The translations under genes were made by a program, and so were the position numbers. Source: Sphingomonas sp. SORGH_AS_0950 (GTDB lineage Bacteria > Pseudomonadota > Alphaproteobacteria > Sphingomonadales > Sphingomonadaceae). From it: DNA of 64,000 nt. The notes below the pieces were generated by a model. It saw nothing but the letters and a program-made list of their open reading frames with translations, made no database searches and was not told the origin of the DNA. The first letter of the stretch is position 1. Each line of letters starts with the position of its first letter. The stretch spans positions 2,630,001-2,694,000 of the forward strand of contig NZ_JAUTAE010000001.1 in assembly GCF_030818415.1 (NCBI RefSeq). The letters are read 5' to 3'. Below are positions 31,802 through 41,556 of the stretch, piece after piece.

Positions 31802-33046
31802 TCAGCCCCGCCCGGCCTGGATCAGGATCGAATCGGAGGGCAGCAGCCGGTCCATGAAGGGCAGCATCGCCGCGCCGATGGCGGGGGCGTCCTGCGCCAT
31901 GCGGGCGGGGCGGATTTCGGGGCGGGCGGGCAGCTCGATCGCGGCCAGCGCCTGTTTCAGCCCGTCGGCCAGCCGGACGATCAGCCAGCCGGGAAGGCGT
32001 CCGCCGATCAGGATGGCGTCGGGGTCGAACAGGGTGGTGACCGCGACGAAGGGCTGGGTCAGCGCCGCGACCGAGTCCTGGACCCATTGGTCGATCACCG
32101 CGCAGACGACCGGATCGTCATGCTCGCCCAGCGTCTCGGGCGACCCGAAGGCGCGGCCCGCCGCCGCCAGCCGGACGCGCAAGCCCGCCAGCGACACGGT
32201 ATCCTGCACGATCGCCCCGGCGCGCCCGGCGCTGGGATCGGGGATCAGCCCGATCTCGCCCGACCGGCGATGCGCGCCGCGATGATAGGAGCGGTCGATG
32301 ATCAGCCCGCCGCCTAGCCCCGCGGTGATCAGCAGGTAGAAGAAGCTGGGGCAGGAGAAAGTCTCGTCATATTGCGCCTCGCCCAGCGCGGCGGTGGCGG
32401 CGTCATTGTCGCGCAGCACCGGCCAGGGCAGCACCGGGGCGAGCAGCGCGTCGAGGTCGACCGCGTCCCACTGGGCATAATCCTCGGGCTGGTCGGGCAG
32501 CGAGCGGCCGAGCCCGTCGGGCATGGCGACGCCGACACCCAGGATGCGCGCCCGGTCGACCGCCCCCTCGGCCAGCGCCGCGTCCAGCGTCTCGCGCAGG
32601 AAGGCGACCACCTCTTCCGGCCCGGCAAAGGCGATCTCACGGGTGGCGCGGGCGCGCACCGTGCCGCTCAGGTCGAGGATCGCCAGCGACAGATGATCGC
32701 GGTCGATGGTCAGCCCGATCCCGAACGCGCCCTCGGGGCACAGCTCGATCTTGAGCGCCGGCTGGCCGCGCCCGCCATGCAGCCGCCCGGCGGTACGGAC
32801 CAGCCCCATATCGGTCAGGCGGCCGGTGATGTTGGCGATGGTCGGCGGCGTCAGCCCGGTTTCGTTGGCGATCGCGACTCGCGTGGTTTCGCGGTGGAAG
32901 CGGATGACCTGCAGGACGGTGCGCAGATTATAGTCGCCCGCCCGCTCCAGATTGGTGCCCGACAGACCGCGCGACAGGCGGGCGTCGCGGGCATGCCCAT
33001 CGGCAGGTCGCCCGCGCTCTGGCGACAGGAGCGGCACCGCTCGCAT
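31802..33046 (-). CDS. ROK-family protein with N-terminal helix-turn-helix (sugar repressor or kinase-like regulator)
   Basis: The N-terminal part has a MarR-like winged helix typical of NagC/XylR-type ROK regulators (NLRTVLQVIRFHRETTRVAIANETGLTPPTIANITGRL). The ROK domain follows with GIGLTIDRDHLSLAILDLSG. The ATP-site motif SPSFFYLLITAGLGGGLIID and a histidine/cysteine zinc region near HRRSGEIGLIPDP are altered: the CxCG zinc motif of true ROK kinases is not evident. It is likely a regulator of sugar genes. The start at 33046 has GGGAG nine bases upstream; two ATGs further up are less well placed. 414 aa. Confidence 0.85.
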   Translation of the reverse strand: MRAVPLLSPERGRPADGHARDARLSRGLSGTNLERAGDYNLRTVLQVIRFHRETTRVAIANETGLTPPTIANITGRLTDMGLVRTAGRLHGGRGQPALKIELCPEGAFGIGLTIDRDHLSLAILDLSGTVRARATREIAFAGPEEVVAFLRETLDAALAEGAVDRARILGVGVAMPDGLGRSLPDQPEDYAQWDAVDLDALLAPVLPWPVLRDNDAATAALGEAQYDETFSCPSFFYLLITAGLGGGLIIDRSYHRGAHRRSGEIGLIPDPSAGRAGAIVQDTVSLAGLRVRLAAAGRAFGSPETLGEHDDPVVCAVIDQWVQDSVAALTQPFVAVTTLFDPDAILIGGRLPGWLIVRLADGLKQALAAIELPARPEIRPARMAQDAPAIGAAMLPFMDRLLPSDSILIQAGRG

Positions 33047-33213
33047 ATGATCCATCTCCCTTGTGAAGCGGACCCCCATCCGCTCCCTGTTATACGCTTG
33101 GATCGGCGGGATGGACCGTCGAGGTCAAGTGGTATCGTAGAATATCGCAAATGGTATTGCCGCAGGGCCGCCCGGCCAGCGTCCGGGCGACCCCGCCTTG
33201 CGGGTCGGTGCGA

Positions 33214-34419
33214 TCAGGCGGCGGGTGTCAGGCGGATCAGCCGCCCCTGCGATTCGCCGCCATCCTCCAGCACATAGATGGCGCCGTCGGGGCCCTGCTC
33301 GACCTCGCGGATGCGCGCGCCCATGTTCCATTGGTCGCCCTTGGCCGCGCTGGTGCCGTTCAGGTCGACGCGGACCAGCGCCTTGCTCGACAGGCCGCCG
33401 ATGAACGCGTCGCCGCGCCACTGCGGGAAGAGCGATCCCGAATAGATCATCAGCCCGCCCGGCGAGATCACCGGGTTCCACGAGACCTTGGGCGCCTCAT
33501 AGCCATCGCCCGCGCGGTGGTCGGGAATGTCGCGCCCGTCATAATGCGATCCGTTGGAGGCATTGGGCCAGCCGTAATTGCGGCCCGGCAGGATCAAATT
33601 GACTTCGTCGCCGCCCTTGGGCCCCATTTCCTGTTCCCACAGATTGCCCGAGGCGTCGAACGCGAGGCCGAGCAGGTTGCGATGGCCATAGGACCAGACG
33701 GCCGGATCGAAACCCTGGGCGGCCAACGGATTGCCCGGCGCGGGCTTCCCGTCCGGGGTCAGGCGCAGGACCTTGCCCAGCGTCGCCTTGGGGTCCTGGG
33801 CGGGGGTGAATTTCTGCCGGTCGCCAGCGGTGAAGAACAGATATTGGCCGTCGGGCGAAAAGGCGATGCGGCCCGAATAATGGCCGTCGCCGGTGACGGC
33901 GGGGCTGGCGCTCCACAGGGTCTCGATGCCCGCCAACTGCGCGGTGCCGTTCGTTTCACGCAGCGTGCCGCGCGCCAGCACGACATGCTTGCCGCCCTCG
34001 GTCGCGGCCGAATAGCTGAAATAGACGCGGCCGCTCTGTGCGAAATCGGGGGCGAGGACCACGTCCATCAACCCGCCCTGGCCCGCCGAATCGACGCCGA
34101 TCCGCGCGATCGTCTGGCGCTGTTGCCCGTCCGCGCCGACCAGCAGCATCCGGCCGTCCTTCTCGGTGACGAGCATCCGCCGGTCGGGCAGGAAGGTCAT
34201 CGCCCAGGGCGCGTCGAAATCGGCGACGACCGTGCGGCCAAAGGGCTGGCCGTCGACCACGGTGGCGGGCGGAGTGGCCGAGGGGGAGGGCGTCGGGGTC
34301 GGCGTGCCGCCCGGCGTCACCGCGACCGACGGGGCGTTTCCGGTCTCGTCGGGCCCCGGCCCGTTGCCCGAACAGGCGAGAAGCGCCACCGGCAAGGCGG
34401 CGAGCAACGGCAGTTTCAT
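33214..34419 (-). CDS. PQQ-dependent aldose sugar dehydrogenase-like lipoprotein
   Basis: The protein is a soluble aldose sugar dehydrogenase of the YliI/GDH-B type: a six-bladed propeller that oxidises sugars in the periplasm with PQQ. Motifs are PWAMTFLPDRRMLVTEKDGR near residue 70, GGLMDVVLAPDFA near 115, the conserved GHRNLLGLAFD (His and Arg near the cofactor) and QEMGPKGGDEVN near residue 260. The N-terminus (PVALLACSG) is a lipobox, so it is anchored in the membrane. A Pro/Thr-rich linker follows. It sits by the ROK regulator, supporting a role in sugar use. Confidence 0.88.
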   Translation of the reverse strand: MKLPLLAALPVALLACSGNGPGPDETGNAPSVAVTPGGTPTPTPSPSATPPATVVDGQPFGRTVVADFDAPWAMTFLPDRRMLVTEKDGRMLLVGADGQQRQTIARIGVDSAGQGGLMDVVLAPDFAQSGRVYFSYSAATEGGKHVVLARGTLRETNGTAQLAGIETLWSASPAVTGDGHYSGRIAFSPDGQYLFFTAGDRQKFTPAQDPKATLGKVLRLTPDGKPAPGNPLAAQGFDPAVWSYGHRNLLGLAFDASGNLWEQEMGPKGGDEVNLILPGRNYGWPNASNGSHYDGRDIPDHRAGDGYEAPKVSWNPVISPGGLMIYSGSLFPQWRGDAFIGGLSSKALVRVDLNGTSAAKGDQWNMGARIREVEQGPDGAIYVLEDGGESQGRLIRLTPAA

Positions 34420-34480
34420 GATCTACTCTCCCGGTTGGCCCTGTCGGCCCGATGGGCCGCCAACGCTTCGGCATGGATGC

Positions 34481-34509
34481 TTGTTTCGTCAGGGGGATAT
34501 GTGTATAGA
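34481..34509 (+). promoter_or_regulatory. Promoter of the rimP-nusA-infB operon
   Basis: TTGTTT (34481-34486) and TATAGA (34504-34509) are spaced by 17 bases. This leaves a leader of about 75 bases before rimP, with an imperfect stem around 34552-34575 (GCTGC/GCAGC). Confidence 0.6.
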
Positions 34510-34591
34510 ATGCGGCATTCTCTTACATCGTCGGGTGAAAGAGGCTGCGGGACGGGTTCCGCGGCAGCGCACCGGCACATCTGGAGCTTTC

Positions 34592-35170
34592 ATGGCGGAC
34601 ATCGCCCTTCTGACGCAACTCATCGAACCCGAGGCGAAAGCGCTCGGCTTCGAGCTCGTGCGCGTGAAGATGTATGGCGGCACGTCGGACCCCACGCTCC
34701 AGGTGATGGCCGAGCGTCCCGACACGCGCCAGTTGAACATCGACGATTGCGCCGACCTGTCGCGCCGCATCTCGGACGTGATGGACGCGCTGGAGGCCGA
34801 GGGCCGCGACCCGATCGACCATGCGTACCGGCTGGAGGTCTCCTCGCCCGGTATCGACCGCCCGCTGACCCGGCTGAAGGACTTCGCCGACTGGGCGGGG
34901 CATGAGGCGCGGATCACGCTGGCTGAGAAGCTGAACGGCCGCAAGCAGTTCAAGGGCGACCTGAACGGGGTCGAGGGCGAGACGGTGGCGATCACCGATG
35001 CCGAGGGGGTTCGCCACGAACTGCCCTTCGCCGCGATCGAGGACGCCAAGCTCGTCATGACCGACCGGCTGATCGCCGCGACGGTGCCGCTGTCCTTCGA
35101 GGGCGCGGAAGAGGTTTATTATCAGGACGCGCCCGAACAGGACGGCGCCACCACGGAAGGACGGCACTGA
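34592..35170 (+). CDS. rimP: Ribosome maturation factor RimP
   Basis: RimP is needed for 30S subunit assembly. The N-terminal domain begins LIEPEAKALGFELVRVKMYG and the typical family motif YRLEVSSPGIDRPL lies near residue 75, followed by the SH3-like C-terminal domain. The start at 34592 has GGAGC upstream; the longer frame from 34166 lies over the divergent gene and is not used. It is followed directly by nusA, with the stop overlapping the nusA ATG (TGATG), as in most bacteria. 192 aa is slightly long because of an acidic tail. Confidence 0.95.
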   Translation: MADIALLTQLIEPEAKALGFELVRVKMYGGTSDPTLQVMAERPDTRQLNIDDCADLSRRISDVMDALEAEGRDPIDHAYRLEVSSPGIDRPLTRLKDFADWAGHEARITLAEKLNGRKQFKGDLNGVEGETVAITDAEGVRHELPFAAIEDAKLVMTDRLIAATVPLSFEGAEEVYYQDAPEQDGATTEGRH

Positions 35171-36786
35171 TGGCTACCGCCATTTCCGCCAACAAGGCGG
35201 AACTGATCGCGATCGCGAATGCGGTCGCCTCGGAAAAGATGATCGACAAGGGCATCGTCATCGAGGCGATGGAGGACGCGATCCAGCGCGCCGCCCGCGC
35301 CCGCTATGGTGCCGAGAACGACATCCGCGCCAAGCTCGATCCGAACTCGGGCGACCTGCGCCTGTGGCGCGTCGTCGAGGTGGTCGAGCAGGTCGACGAC
35401 TATTACAAGCAGATCGACCTGAAGGGGGCCGAGAAGCTGCAAAAGGGCGCGAGCGTCGGCGACTTCATCGTCGATCCGCTGCCTCCGATCGAATTCGGCC
35501 GCATCGCGGCGCAGGCGGCCAAGCAGGTCATCTTCCAGAAGGTCCGCGACGCCGAGCGCGACCGTCAATATGACGAGTTCAAGGACCGCCAGGGCGAGAT
35601 CATCACCGGCGTCGTCAAGCGCGTCGAGTTCGGTCACATCGTCGTGGACCTGGGCCGCGCCGAGGGCGTGATCCGTCGCGACCAGCAGATCCCGCGCGAA
35701 GTCGTCCGCGTGAACGACCGCATCCGCTCGCTGATCCTGAACGTGCGCCGCGAGAATCGCGGGCCGCAGATCTTCCTGTCCCGCGCGCATCCGGACTTCA
35801 TGAAGAAGCTGTTCGCGCAGGAAGTGCCCGAAATCTATGACGGCATCATCGAGATCAAGGCCGCCGCGCGCGATCCGGGCAGCCGCGCCAAGATCGGCGT
35901 GATTTCGCACGACTCGAGCATCGACCCGGTCGGCGCCTGCGTCGGCATGAAGGGCAGCCGCGTCCAGGCCGTCGTGCAGGAAATGCAGGGCGAGAAGATC
36001 GACATCATCCCCTGGTCGCCCGACACCGCGACCTTCGTGGTCAACGCGCTCCAGCCCGCGAATGTCAGCCGCGTCGTGATCGACGAGGAAGAGGACCGGA
36101 TCGAGGTCGTCGTCCCCGACGATCAGCTCAGCCTCGCCATCGGCCGTCGCGGCCAGAATGTCCGTCTGGCCAGCCAGCTGACCGCCAAGGCGATCGACAT
36201 CCTGACCGAGGCCGACGCGTCCGAGAAGCGCCAGAAGGAGTTCGTCGCCAACTCCGAGATGTTCCAGAACGAACTGGACGTGGACGAGACGCTGGCCCAG
36301 CTCCTGGTCGCCGAGGGCTTCGGCGCGCTGGAAGAGGTCGCCTATGTCGAGCTGGACGAGCTGGCCGCGATCGAGGGCTTTGACGAGGATCTCGCGCAGG
36401 AGCTGCAGAGCCGTGCGCAGGAAGCGCTGGACCGCCGCGAACAGGCCGCCCGCGACGAGCGTCGTGGCCTGGGCGTCGAGGACGCGCTGGCCGAGATGCC
36501 CTATCTGACCGAGGCGATGCTGGTCACGCTGGGCAAGGCGGGCATCAAGACGCTCGACGATCTCGCCGACCTGGCGACCGACGAGCTGGTCGAGAAGAAG
36601 CGCGCCGAGCCGCGTCGTCGCGGCGACGATACCCCGCGTGCCGCGCCCAAGGGCGGCATCCTGGCCGAATATGGCCTGAGCGACGAGCAGGGCAATGAGA
36701 TCATCATGGCCGCGCGCGCGCACTGGTTCGGCGACGAGGACGAGCCCGCCGTCGAGGCGGCGCAGGCGGAGGGCGACGAAGCCTGA
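35170..36786 (+). CDS. nusA: Transcription termination/antitermination protein NusA
   Basis: NusA binds RNA polymerase and nascent RNA and controls pausing, termination and antitermination. The N-terminal domain is followed by an S1 domain (ITGVVKRVEFGHIVVDLGRAEG), then KH1 (GACVGMKGSRVQAVVQEMQ) and KH2 (LSLAIGRRGQNVRLASQLTA). After residue 350 come two helical acidic repeats of the alphaproteobacterial type (LAQLLVAEGFGALEEVAYVE), ending in an acidic tail. 538 aa is usual for the group. It overlaps rimP by one base and the tautomerase by one base. Confidence 0.97.
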   Translation: MATAISANKAELIAIANAVASEKMIDKGIVIEAMEDAIQRAARARYGAENDIRAKLDPNSGDLRLWRVVEVVEQVDDYYKQIDLKGAEKLQKGASVGDFIVDPLPPIEFGRIAAQAAKQVIFQKVRDAERDRQYDEFKDRQGEIITGVVKRVEFGHIVVDLGRAEGVIRRDQQIPREVVRVNDRIRSLILNVRRENRGPQIFLSRAHPDFMKKLFAQEVPEIYDGIIEIKAAARDPGSRAKIGVISHDSSIDPVGACVGMKGSRVQAVVQEMQGEKIDIIPWSPDTATFVVNALQPANVSRVVIDEEEDRIEVVVPDDQLSLAIGRRGQNVRLASQLTAKAIDILTEADASEKRQKEFVANSEMFQNELDVDETLAQLLVAEGFGALEEVAYVELDELAAIEGFDEDLAQELQSRAQEALDRREQAARDERRGLGVEDALAEMPYLTEAMLVTLGKAGIKTLDDLADLATDELVEKKRAEPRRRGDDTPRAAPKGGILAEYGLSDEQGNEIIMAARAHWFGDEDEPAVEAAQAEGDEA

Positions 36787-37022
36787 TGCCGTTCGTCTCG
36801 ATCCGTCTGGCGGGCACCGCCTCCAAGCAGCAAAAGGCCGAGATCGTCGCCGACGTGACTCGTTCGCTGGTGGAGCGGCTGGGCAAGAACCCGGCCGCCG
36901 TCCAGATCGTGATCGAGGAGGTCTCGACCGAAAATTACGGCGCGGGCGGTCAGCTGATCGCCGACCGTGATGCGCCCACCACCAAACCCCCGGGAGACGC
37001 GCATGCGGAACCGGGACAATGA
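36786..37022 (+). CDS. 4-oxalocrotonate tautomerase family protein
   Basis: The protein begins MPFVSIRLAG, and the Pro after the initiator Met is the catalytic base of this family; a typical length of about 60-65 residues is followed by an extra 15-residue polar tail. The family isomerises unsaturated keto acids and forms small oligomers. Its place between nusA and ylxR is unusual: the start overlaps the nusA stop (TGATG) and its last 20 bases overlap the ylxR start at 37003. It must therefore be translated with the nusA operon, though a functional link is not evident. Confidence 0.85.
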   Translation: MPFVSIRLAGTASKQQKAEIVADVTRSLVERLGKNPAAVQIVIEEVSTENYGAGGQLIADRDAPTTKPPGDAHAEPGQ

Positions 37023-37806
37023 GCGCGCTGGCGTAAATAATGCTCCGGCCAAGAAGGGCCGGGGCCCCAGAGACGCCGCGAAGGCGGCCCGTGAGTCGAT
37101 CGACGGGCCGGTCCGCCGCTGCATTCTGTCCGGCGAGCATGACGCGCGGCCGCATCTGATCCGTCTGGCGCTGGCGCCCGACGGACGGGTGCTGCCCGAT
37201 GTCCGTGCGAAGGCGCCGGGGCGCGGCGGCTGGATCGGCGTGACCCGCACCGAGCTGGAAGCCGCGATGGCGAAGGGGCGGTTGAAGGGGGCACTGGCGC
37301 GCGCGTTCAAGACGGGCGAGTTTGCGATCCCCGACGACCTGCCCGCGCTGATCACCGCCGCGCTGGAGCGCAATGCGCTCGATCGGCTGGGACTCGAGTC
37401 GCGCTCGGGGATGCTGCTGACCGGATCGGACAAGATCGCGACGGCGGCGCGCTCGGGACAGCTGCACGCGCTCTATCACGCCGCCGATGCGGGCGAGGAT
37501 GGCTGTCGCAAGCTGGCGCAGGCGTGGCGCGTCGGATCGGACCGTGAAGGTTCCGATCTGAAGGGGTTGGCGTTGCCCGCCACACGCCCCATATTGTCAT
37601 TGGCGTTGGGCCGCGAAAATGTGGTACACATCGGCCTGACAGATCGTAACGCGGCAAAGCGGGTGAGCGAAGCGCTCGACCGCTGGCTGCATTTTATCGG
37701 ACCCGACCCTGTGGCAACGCCTTGCGAAACGGCCTCGCAAGGCGCATCGGCGTCCGACCTTACTGGTGACCGACCGGCCGTGACCGTACACGAGGATTTT
37801 GAGTGA
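37003..37806 (+). CDS. YlxR-like RNA-binding protein fused to an L7Ae-like domain
   Basis: Residues about 35-110 fit DUF448/YlxR (RnpM): CILSGEHDARPHLIRLALAPDG, then KAPGRGGWIGV. In other bacteria this is the nusA-linked protein that modulates RNase P or related RNAs. The last half (NALDRLGLESRSGMLLTGSD, then AARSGQLHALYHAADA) resembles the L7Ae-like ribosomal protein found after nusA in Gram-positive bacteria. Two separate genes elsewhere are fused here. The start at 37003 has GGGAGACG upstream, better than an earlier ATG. The stop overlaps the infB GTG. Confidence 0.85.
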   Translation: MRNRDNERAGVNNAPAKKGRGPRDAAKAARESIDGPVRRCILSGEHDARPHLIRLALAPDGRVLPDVRAKAPGRGGWIGVTRTELEAAMAKGRLKGALARAFKTGEFAIPDDLPALITAALERNALDRLGLESRSGMLLTGSDKIATAARSGQLHALYHAADAGEDGCRKLAQAWRVGSDREGSDLKGLALPATRPILSLALGRENVVHIGLTDRNAAKRVSEALDRWLHFIGPDPVATPCETASQGASASDLTGDRPAVTVHEDFE

Positions 37807-40691
37807 GCGAGACCGACAACGACAAGCCGAAACTCGGAATGCGCCAGCCCCTGGGGCTGAAGCGCACGGTCGAGACCGGCAAGGTGAAGCAGAGCTTCAG
37901 CCACGGCCGCTCGAACACCGTGATCGTCGAGACGAAGCGCCGTCGCGTCCTGGGCCCGCAGGGGGGAGCGCCGGAGACGGCCGCCCCCGCGCAGGCCCCC
38001 GAACCCGTGCCCGCAGCGCCCGTCGCCGCGGCGCCGGTCGCACCGCGTCGCCCGGTGCCGTCGAACGAGACGGCACAGGAGCGCCAGGCGCGCCTGCTGC
38101 GTGAAGCCGAGGAACAGCGCCTCGCCATGCAGGAAGAGATTCGTCGTCGCGAGGACGCCGAGCGTCAGCAGCGCGCCGAGGACGAGCGTGCGCGGGCCGA
38201 AGAGCGCGCGCGTGCCGCCGCCGAGGCTGCCGCCGCCCCGCCGCCCGCGCCGGAACCGGCACCCGAGCCTGCGCCCGCGCCCGAGCCGACCCCGGCGCCC
38301 GCGCCCGTCGCGGCGGCGGAACCCGCCCCGGCTCCGGCCGCGCCGACCATCTCGGTCCAGCCGCGTCCCTTCCGTCCGGTCGAACGCCCGGTGATCCCGG
38401 CGCCGCAGCCCAAGGCGGAAGAGCCCAAGGTCGAGGCACCCGCCCCGGCCCCGGCTCCTACCCCCGCGCCGGCCCCGACGCCCGCCCCCGCTCCGGTGGC
38501 GGCGAAGCCCGCGCCTGCGCCCGCTCCGGTGGTGTCGACGCCGCCGATCCTGGGTCGCGATCCCTCGATGCCCGCGCCGCGTCGCTTCTCGCCGGTGCAG
38601 CGTCCCGAGATTCCGAAGCCTGCGCCCAAGCCCGCGCCTGCGCCCGCCGCAGCCGCGACTCCGGCCGCCAGCGCGCCGACCAACACCACCGCCTCCGCTC
38701 CGTCGGGTGGCGCGCCGCGTTCCATGCCTTCGGGCCAGCCGACGCCGCGCAACGCGCCTCCGGGCCGTCCGCAGCAGCGCGATCGCAAGGGCGACGAGCG
38801 TCGCGGCGGCAAGCTGACCGTCACGCGCGCCCTGAACGAGGACGGCGCCCGCGCCCGCTCGCTTGCCGCGCTGAAGCGTGCCCGCGAGAAGGAAAAGCGT
38901 GGCTTTGGCGGCCCGCGCGAGCCGCAGGTCAAGCAGGTCCGCGACGTGCAGGTGCCCGAGGCGATCACCGTCCAGGAACTGGCCAACCGCATGGCCGAAA
39001 AGGGCGCGGATCTGGTCAAGGCGCTGTTCAAGATGGGCATGCCCGTCACGATGACGCAGACCATCGACCAGGACACGGCCGAGCTGCTGGTGACCGAATT
39101 CGGCCACAACATCGTCCGCGTCTCGGACAGCGACATCGACCTGGCGCTCGACACCAGCGAGGATGCGGCGGAATCGCTGCAGCCGCGCCCGCCGGTCGTG
39201 ACGATCATGGGCCATGTCGACCATGGCAAGACCTCGCTGCTCGACGCGCTGCGCGGCACCGATGTGGTGCGCGGTGAGGCCGGTGGCATCACCCAGCATA
39301 TCGGCGCCTATCAGGTCACGCTGAAGGACAAGTCGAAGATCACCTTCCTCGACACGCCGGGCCACGAGGCCTTCACCCAGATGCGCGCGCGCGGTGCCGA
39401 CGTCACGGATATCGTGGTGCTGGTGGTCGCGGCCGATGACGGGCTGATGCCGCAGACGATCGAGGCGATCAACCACACCAAGGCGGCGGGCAAGCCGATG
39501 ATCGTGGCGATCAACAAGATCGACAAGCACGACGCCAATGCCCAGCGCGTCCGCGAACGCCTGCTCGAACATGACGTGCAGGTCGAGGACATGGGCGGCG
39601 AGACCCAGGACGTCGAGGTGTCGGCGCTCAAGAAGATCGGTCTGGATACGCTGATCGAGAAGATCCAGCTTCAGGCCGAACTGCTCGAACTGGCCGCCAA
39701 CCCGGACCGCGCCGCCGAGGGCAGCGTGGTCGAGGCCAAGCTCGACAAGGGCCGTGGTCCGGTCGCGACCGTGCTCGTCACGCGCGGCACGCTGAAGGTC
39801 GGCGACGTGTTCGTCGTCGGTGCGGAAAGCGGCAAGGTCCGTGCGCTGGTCGACGACAAGGGCCGTCAGGTGAAGGAAGCGGGTCCGGCGATGCCGGTCG
39901 AGGTGCTCGGCCTGTCGGGCGTGCCGCAGGCGGGCGACCTCCTCCAGGTCGTCGAGAACGAGGCCCGCGCCCGCGAGGTCGCCGAGTACCGCCAGAGCGT
40001 GCTGCTCCAGAAGCGCACCACCTCGGCCCCGGCCAGCCTGGAGTCGATGTTCTCGGCGCTGAAGGCGAACCAGGCCAAGGAATATCCGCTGGTCGTGAAG
40101 GCGGATACGCAGGGCACCGTCGAGGCGATCGTGGCGTCGATCAACAAGATCGCGTCCGACCTCATCAAGGCGCGTATCCTGCACTCGGGCGTCGGTGGCA
40201 TCACCGAGTCGGACGTGACGCTCGCCGCCGCCAGCGGTGCGCCGATCATCGGCTTCAACGTCCGTGCGAACGCCAAGGCGCGCGAGATCGCCGAGCGGAA
40301 CAAGGTGGCGCTGAAATATTACGACGTCATCTACGACCTGATCGACGAGATCCGGGCGGGCATGGCGGGCGAGCTGGGCCCCGAGGCGTTCGAAACGGTC
40401 GTCGGCCGCGCCGAAATCCGCGAGGTCTTCTCGGCGGGCAAGATCGGCAAGGCCGCCGGTCTGCTGGTCACCGAGGGTGTCATCCGCAAGGCGCTCAAGG
40501 CGCGCATCACGCGCAACGACGTCATCATCTACCAGGGCGAGATCAACTCGCTCCGCCGGTTCAAGGACGATGTCGCCGAGGTTCGCGCCGGTCTGGAATG
40601 TGGTGTGACGTTCACGCAGAACTTCACCGACATCAAGGCGGGCGACTATCTCGAAACCTTCGAGGTCGAACTGCGCGAGCGTTCGCTCTGA
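37803..40691 (+). CDS. infB: Translation initiation factor IF-2
   Basis: IF-2 places initiator tRNA on the ribosome. After a short N-terminal domain (residues 1-60) comes an unusually long Pro/Ala/Glu-rich linker up to about residue 320, made of repeats such as [16 protein letters not shown], then the IF2N domain ([19 protein letters not shown]), then the GTPase with [22 protein letters not shown] and NKIDKH. The C-terminal domains follow with a normal ending. The start is GTG at 37803, overlapping the ylxR stop. 962 aa is long because of the linker. The linker is also where large spurious opposite-strand frames arise. Confidence 0.97.
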   Translation: MSETDNDKPKLGMRQPLGLKRTVETGKVKQSFSHGRSNTVIVETKRRRVLGPQGGAPETAAPAQAPEPVPAAPVAAAPVAPRRPVPSNETAQERQARLLREAEEQRLAMQEEIRRREDAERQQRAEDERARAEERARAAAEAAAAPPPAPEPAPEPAPAPEPTPAPAPVAAAEPAPAPAAPTISVQPRPFRPVERPVIPAPQPKAEEPKVEAPAPAPAPTPAPAPTPAPAPVAAKPAPAPAPVVSTPPILGRDPSMPAPRRFSPVQRPEIPKPAPKPAPAPAAAATPAASAPTNTTASAPSGGAPRSMPSGQPTPRNAPPGRPQQRDRKGDERRGGKLTVTRALNEDGARARSLAALKRAREKEKRGFGGPREPQVKQVRDVQVPEAITVQELANRMAEKGADLVKALFKMGMPVTMTQTIDQDTAELLVTEFGHNIVRVSDSDIDLALDTSEDAAESLQPRPPVVTIMGHVDHGKTSLLDALRGTDVVRGEAGGITQHIGAYQVTLKDKSKITFLDTPGHEAFTQMRARGADVTDIVVLVVAADDGLMPQTIEAINHTKAAGKPMIVAINKIDKHDANAQRVRERLLEHDVQVEDMGGETQDVEVSALKKIGLDTLIEKIQLQAELLELAANPDRAAEGSVVEAKLDKGRGPVATVLVTRGTLKVGDVFVVGAESGKVRALVDDKGRQVKEAGPAMPVEVLGLSGVPQAGDLLQVVENEARAREVAEYRQSVLLQKRTTSAPASLESMFSALKANQAKEYPLVVKADTQGTVEAIVASINKIASDLIKARILHSGVGGITESDVTLAAASGAPIIGFNVRANAKAREIAERNKVALKYYDVIYDLIDEIRAGMAGELGPEAFETVVGRAEIREVFSAGKIGKAAGLLVTEGVIRKALKARITRNDVIIYQGEINSLRRFKDDVAEVRAGLECGVTFTQNFTDIKAGDYLETFEVELRERSL

Positions 40692-40792
40692 TGCGGGCAG
40701 GGTGGTGGGATCGCTCCTGCCGCCCGCCTCTGCCGGACATGATCGCGGTCGCCTGCCCGGCGGCCGCGATTTCCGTTTGAAGAAGAACTATC

Positions 40793-41194
40793 ATGGTCCA
40801 AGCCAAGAACCCCGCCGAACCCTCGGTCCGCCTGCTCCGCGTCGGCGAGCAGGTGCGCCACATCCTGTCCGAAATCCTGGCGCGCGGCGACGTGCATGAC
40901 GAGACGCTCGCCAAGCATATGGTCAGCGTGACCGAGGTGCGCATGTCCCCTGACCTGCGCCACGCCACCGTCTTCGTGAAGCCGCTGCTCGGCAAGGACG
41001 AGGAGGTGGTCATCAAGGCGCTGCGCACGAACACCGCCTATCTCCAGCGCGAGGTCGCGCACCGGGTGAAGATGAAATATGCCGCCAAGCTGAAGTTCCT
41101 GGCGGACGAGAGCTTCGACGAGGGAAGCCATATCGACTCGCTCCTCCGCTCGCCGAAGGTGGCGCGCGATCTGGAGGAGGGGGACGAGGGCTAA
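40793..41194 (+). CDS. rbfA: Ribosome-binding factor A
   Basis: RbfA helps mature the 16S rRNA 5' end and is required for growth in the cold. The motif [20 protein letters not shown] at the N-terminus and [15 protein letters not shown] in the middle are typical of the KH-like fold. It lies 101 bases after infB in the same direction. The length, 133 aa, is usual. The 3' end is followed by repeats, not by truB as in many bacteria; truB is separated here by yceI and tdk. Confidence 0.95.
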   Translation: MVQAKNPAEPSVRLLRVGEQVRHILSEILARGDVHDETLAKHMVSVTEVRMSPDLRHATVFVKPLLGKDEEVVIKALRTNTAYLQREVAHRVKMKYAAKLKFLADESFDEGSHIDSLLRSPKVARDLEEGDEG

Positions 41195-41206
41195 AGGACC
41201 CTCGCT

Positions 41207-41279
41207 CCGTTCAGCCTGAGCGAAGTCGAAGCCTGTCCTGAGCGCCTGCCTTGGCAGGCAGTCGAAGGGGCCAAGGGAA
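41207..41279 (+). repeat. Dispersed repeat, family A, copy 5 (extended form)
   Basis: The core is followed not by the usual GGCC tail but by about 40 bases with TGTCCTGAGCGCCTGCC and TTGGCAGGCAGTCGAAGGGG, an internal inverted CTGCC/GGCAG. This looks like a longer variant of the same element. Confidence 0.75.
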
Positions 41280-41282
41280 AAG

Positions 41283-41525
41283 GTTCGCGCAGAGGCGCAG
41301 AGGGCGCAGAGAAGAAGCGCCCCACGTTCAAACCTCGCCCCACCCCGGCGAAGGCCGGGGCCCAGTCTCCCTGTCGTAGATGGCGCGTTGCGCCGAGGCG
41401 GGGGAGGCAAACGTCCTGCGCCGCCGCCTGCCCGTGGCAACTGGACCCCGGCCTTCGCCGGGGTGGGGCATTGGGGGCGATTCGGAGAAGACTTCTCTGC
41501 GTCCTCCGCGCCTCTGCGCGAACCC
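41283..41525. repeat. Nested inverted repeats, families C and D
   Basis: Outer arms: GTTCGCGCAGAGGCGCAGAG (41283) and its inverse CTCTGCGCGAACC (ending 41525). Inner arms: CCCGGCGAAGGCCGGGGCC (41345) and the inverse CCCCGGCCTTCGCCGGGG (41446). The middle holds GGAGGCAAACG, which recurs in the composite copy at 49551-49823. Confidence 0.8.
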
Positions 41526-41556
41526 CTGTCAGCCGGAACGGTCGTTGCGAGAAACT

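Larger units (their letters stand above)
41195..41556. other. 362-base intergenic stretch filled with repeats
   Basis: The whole gap between the convergent rbfA and yceI genes is made of repeats: family A (41207-41279), C (41283-41314), D pair (41338-41370 and 41441-41470) and C again inverted (41493-41525). No gene is seen. Confidence 0.8.

Noticed and set aside
37476..40184. A minus-strand open frame of about 900 codons opposite infB
   Set aside because: InfB is certain on the plus strand. The antisense product is a Gly/Arg/His repeat caused by the Pro/Ala linker.
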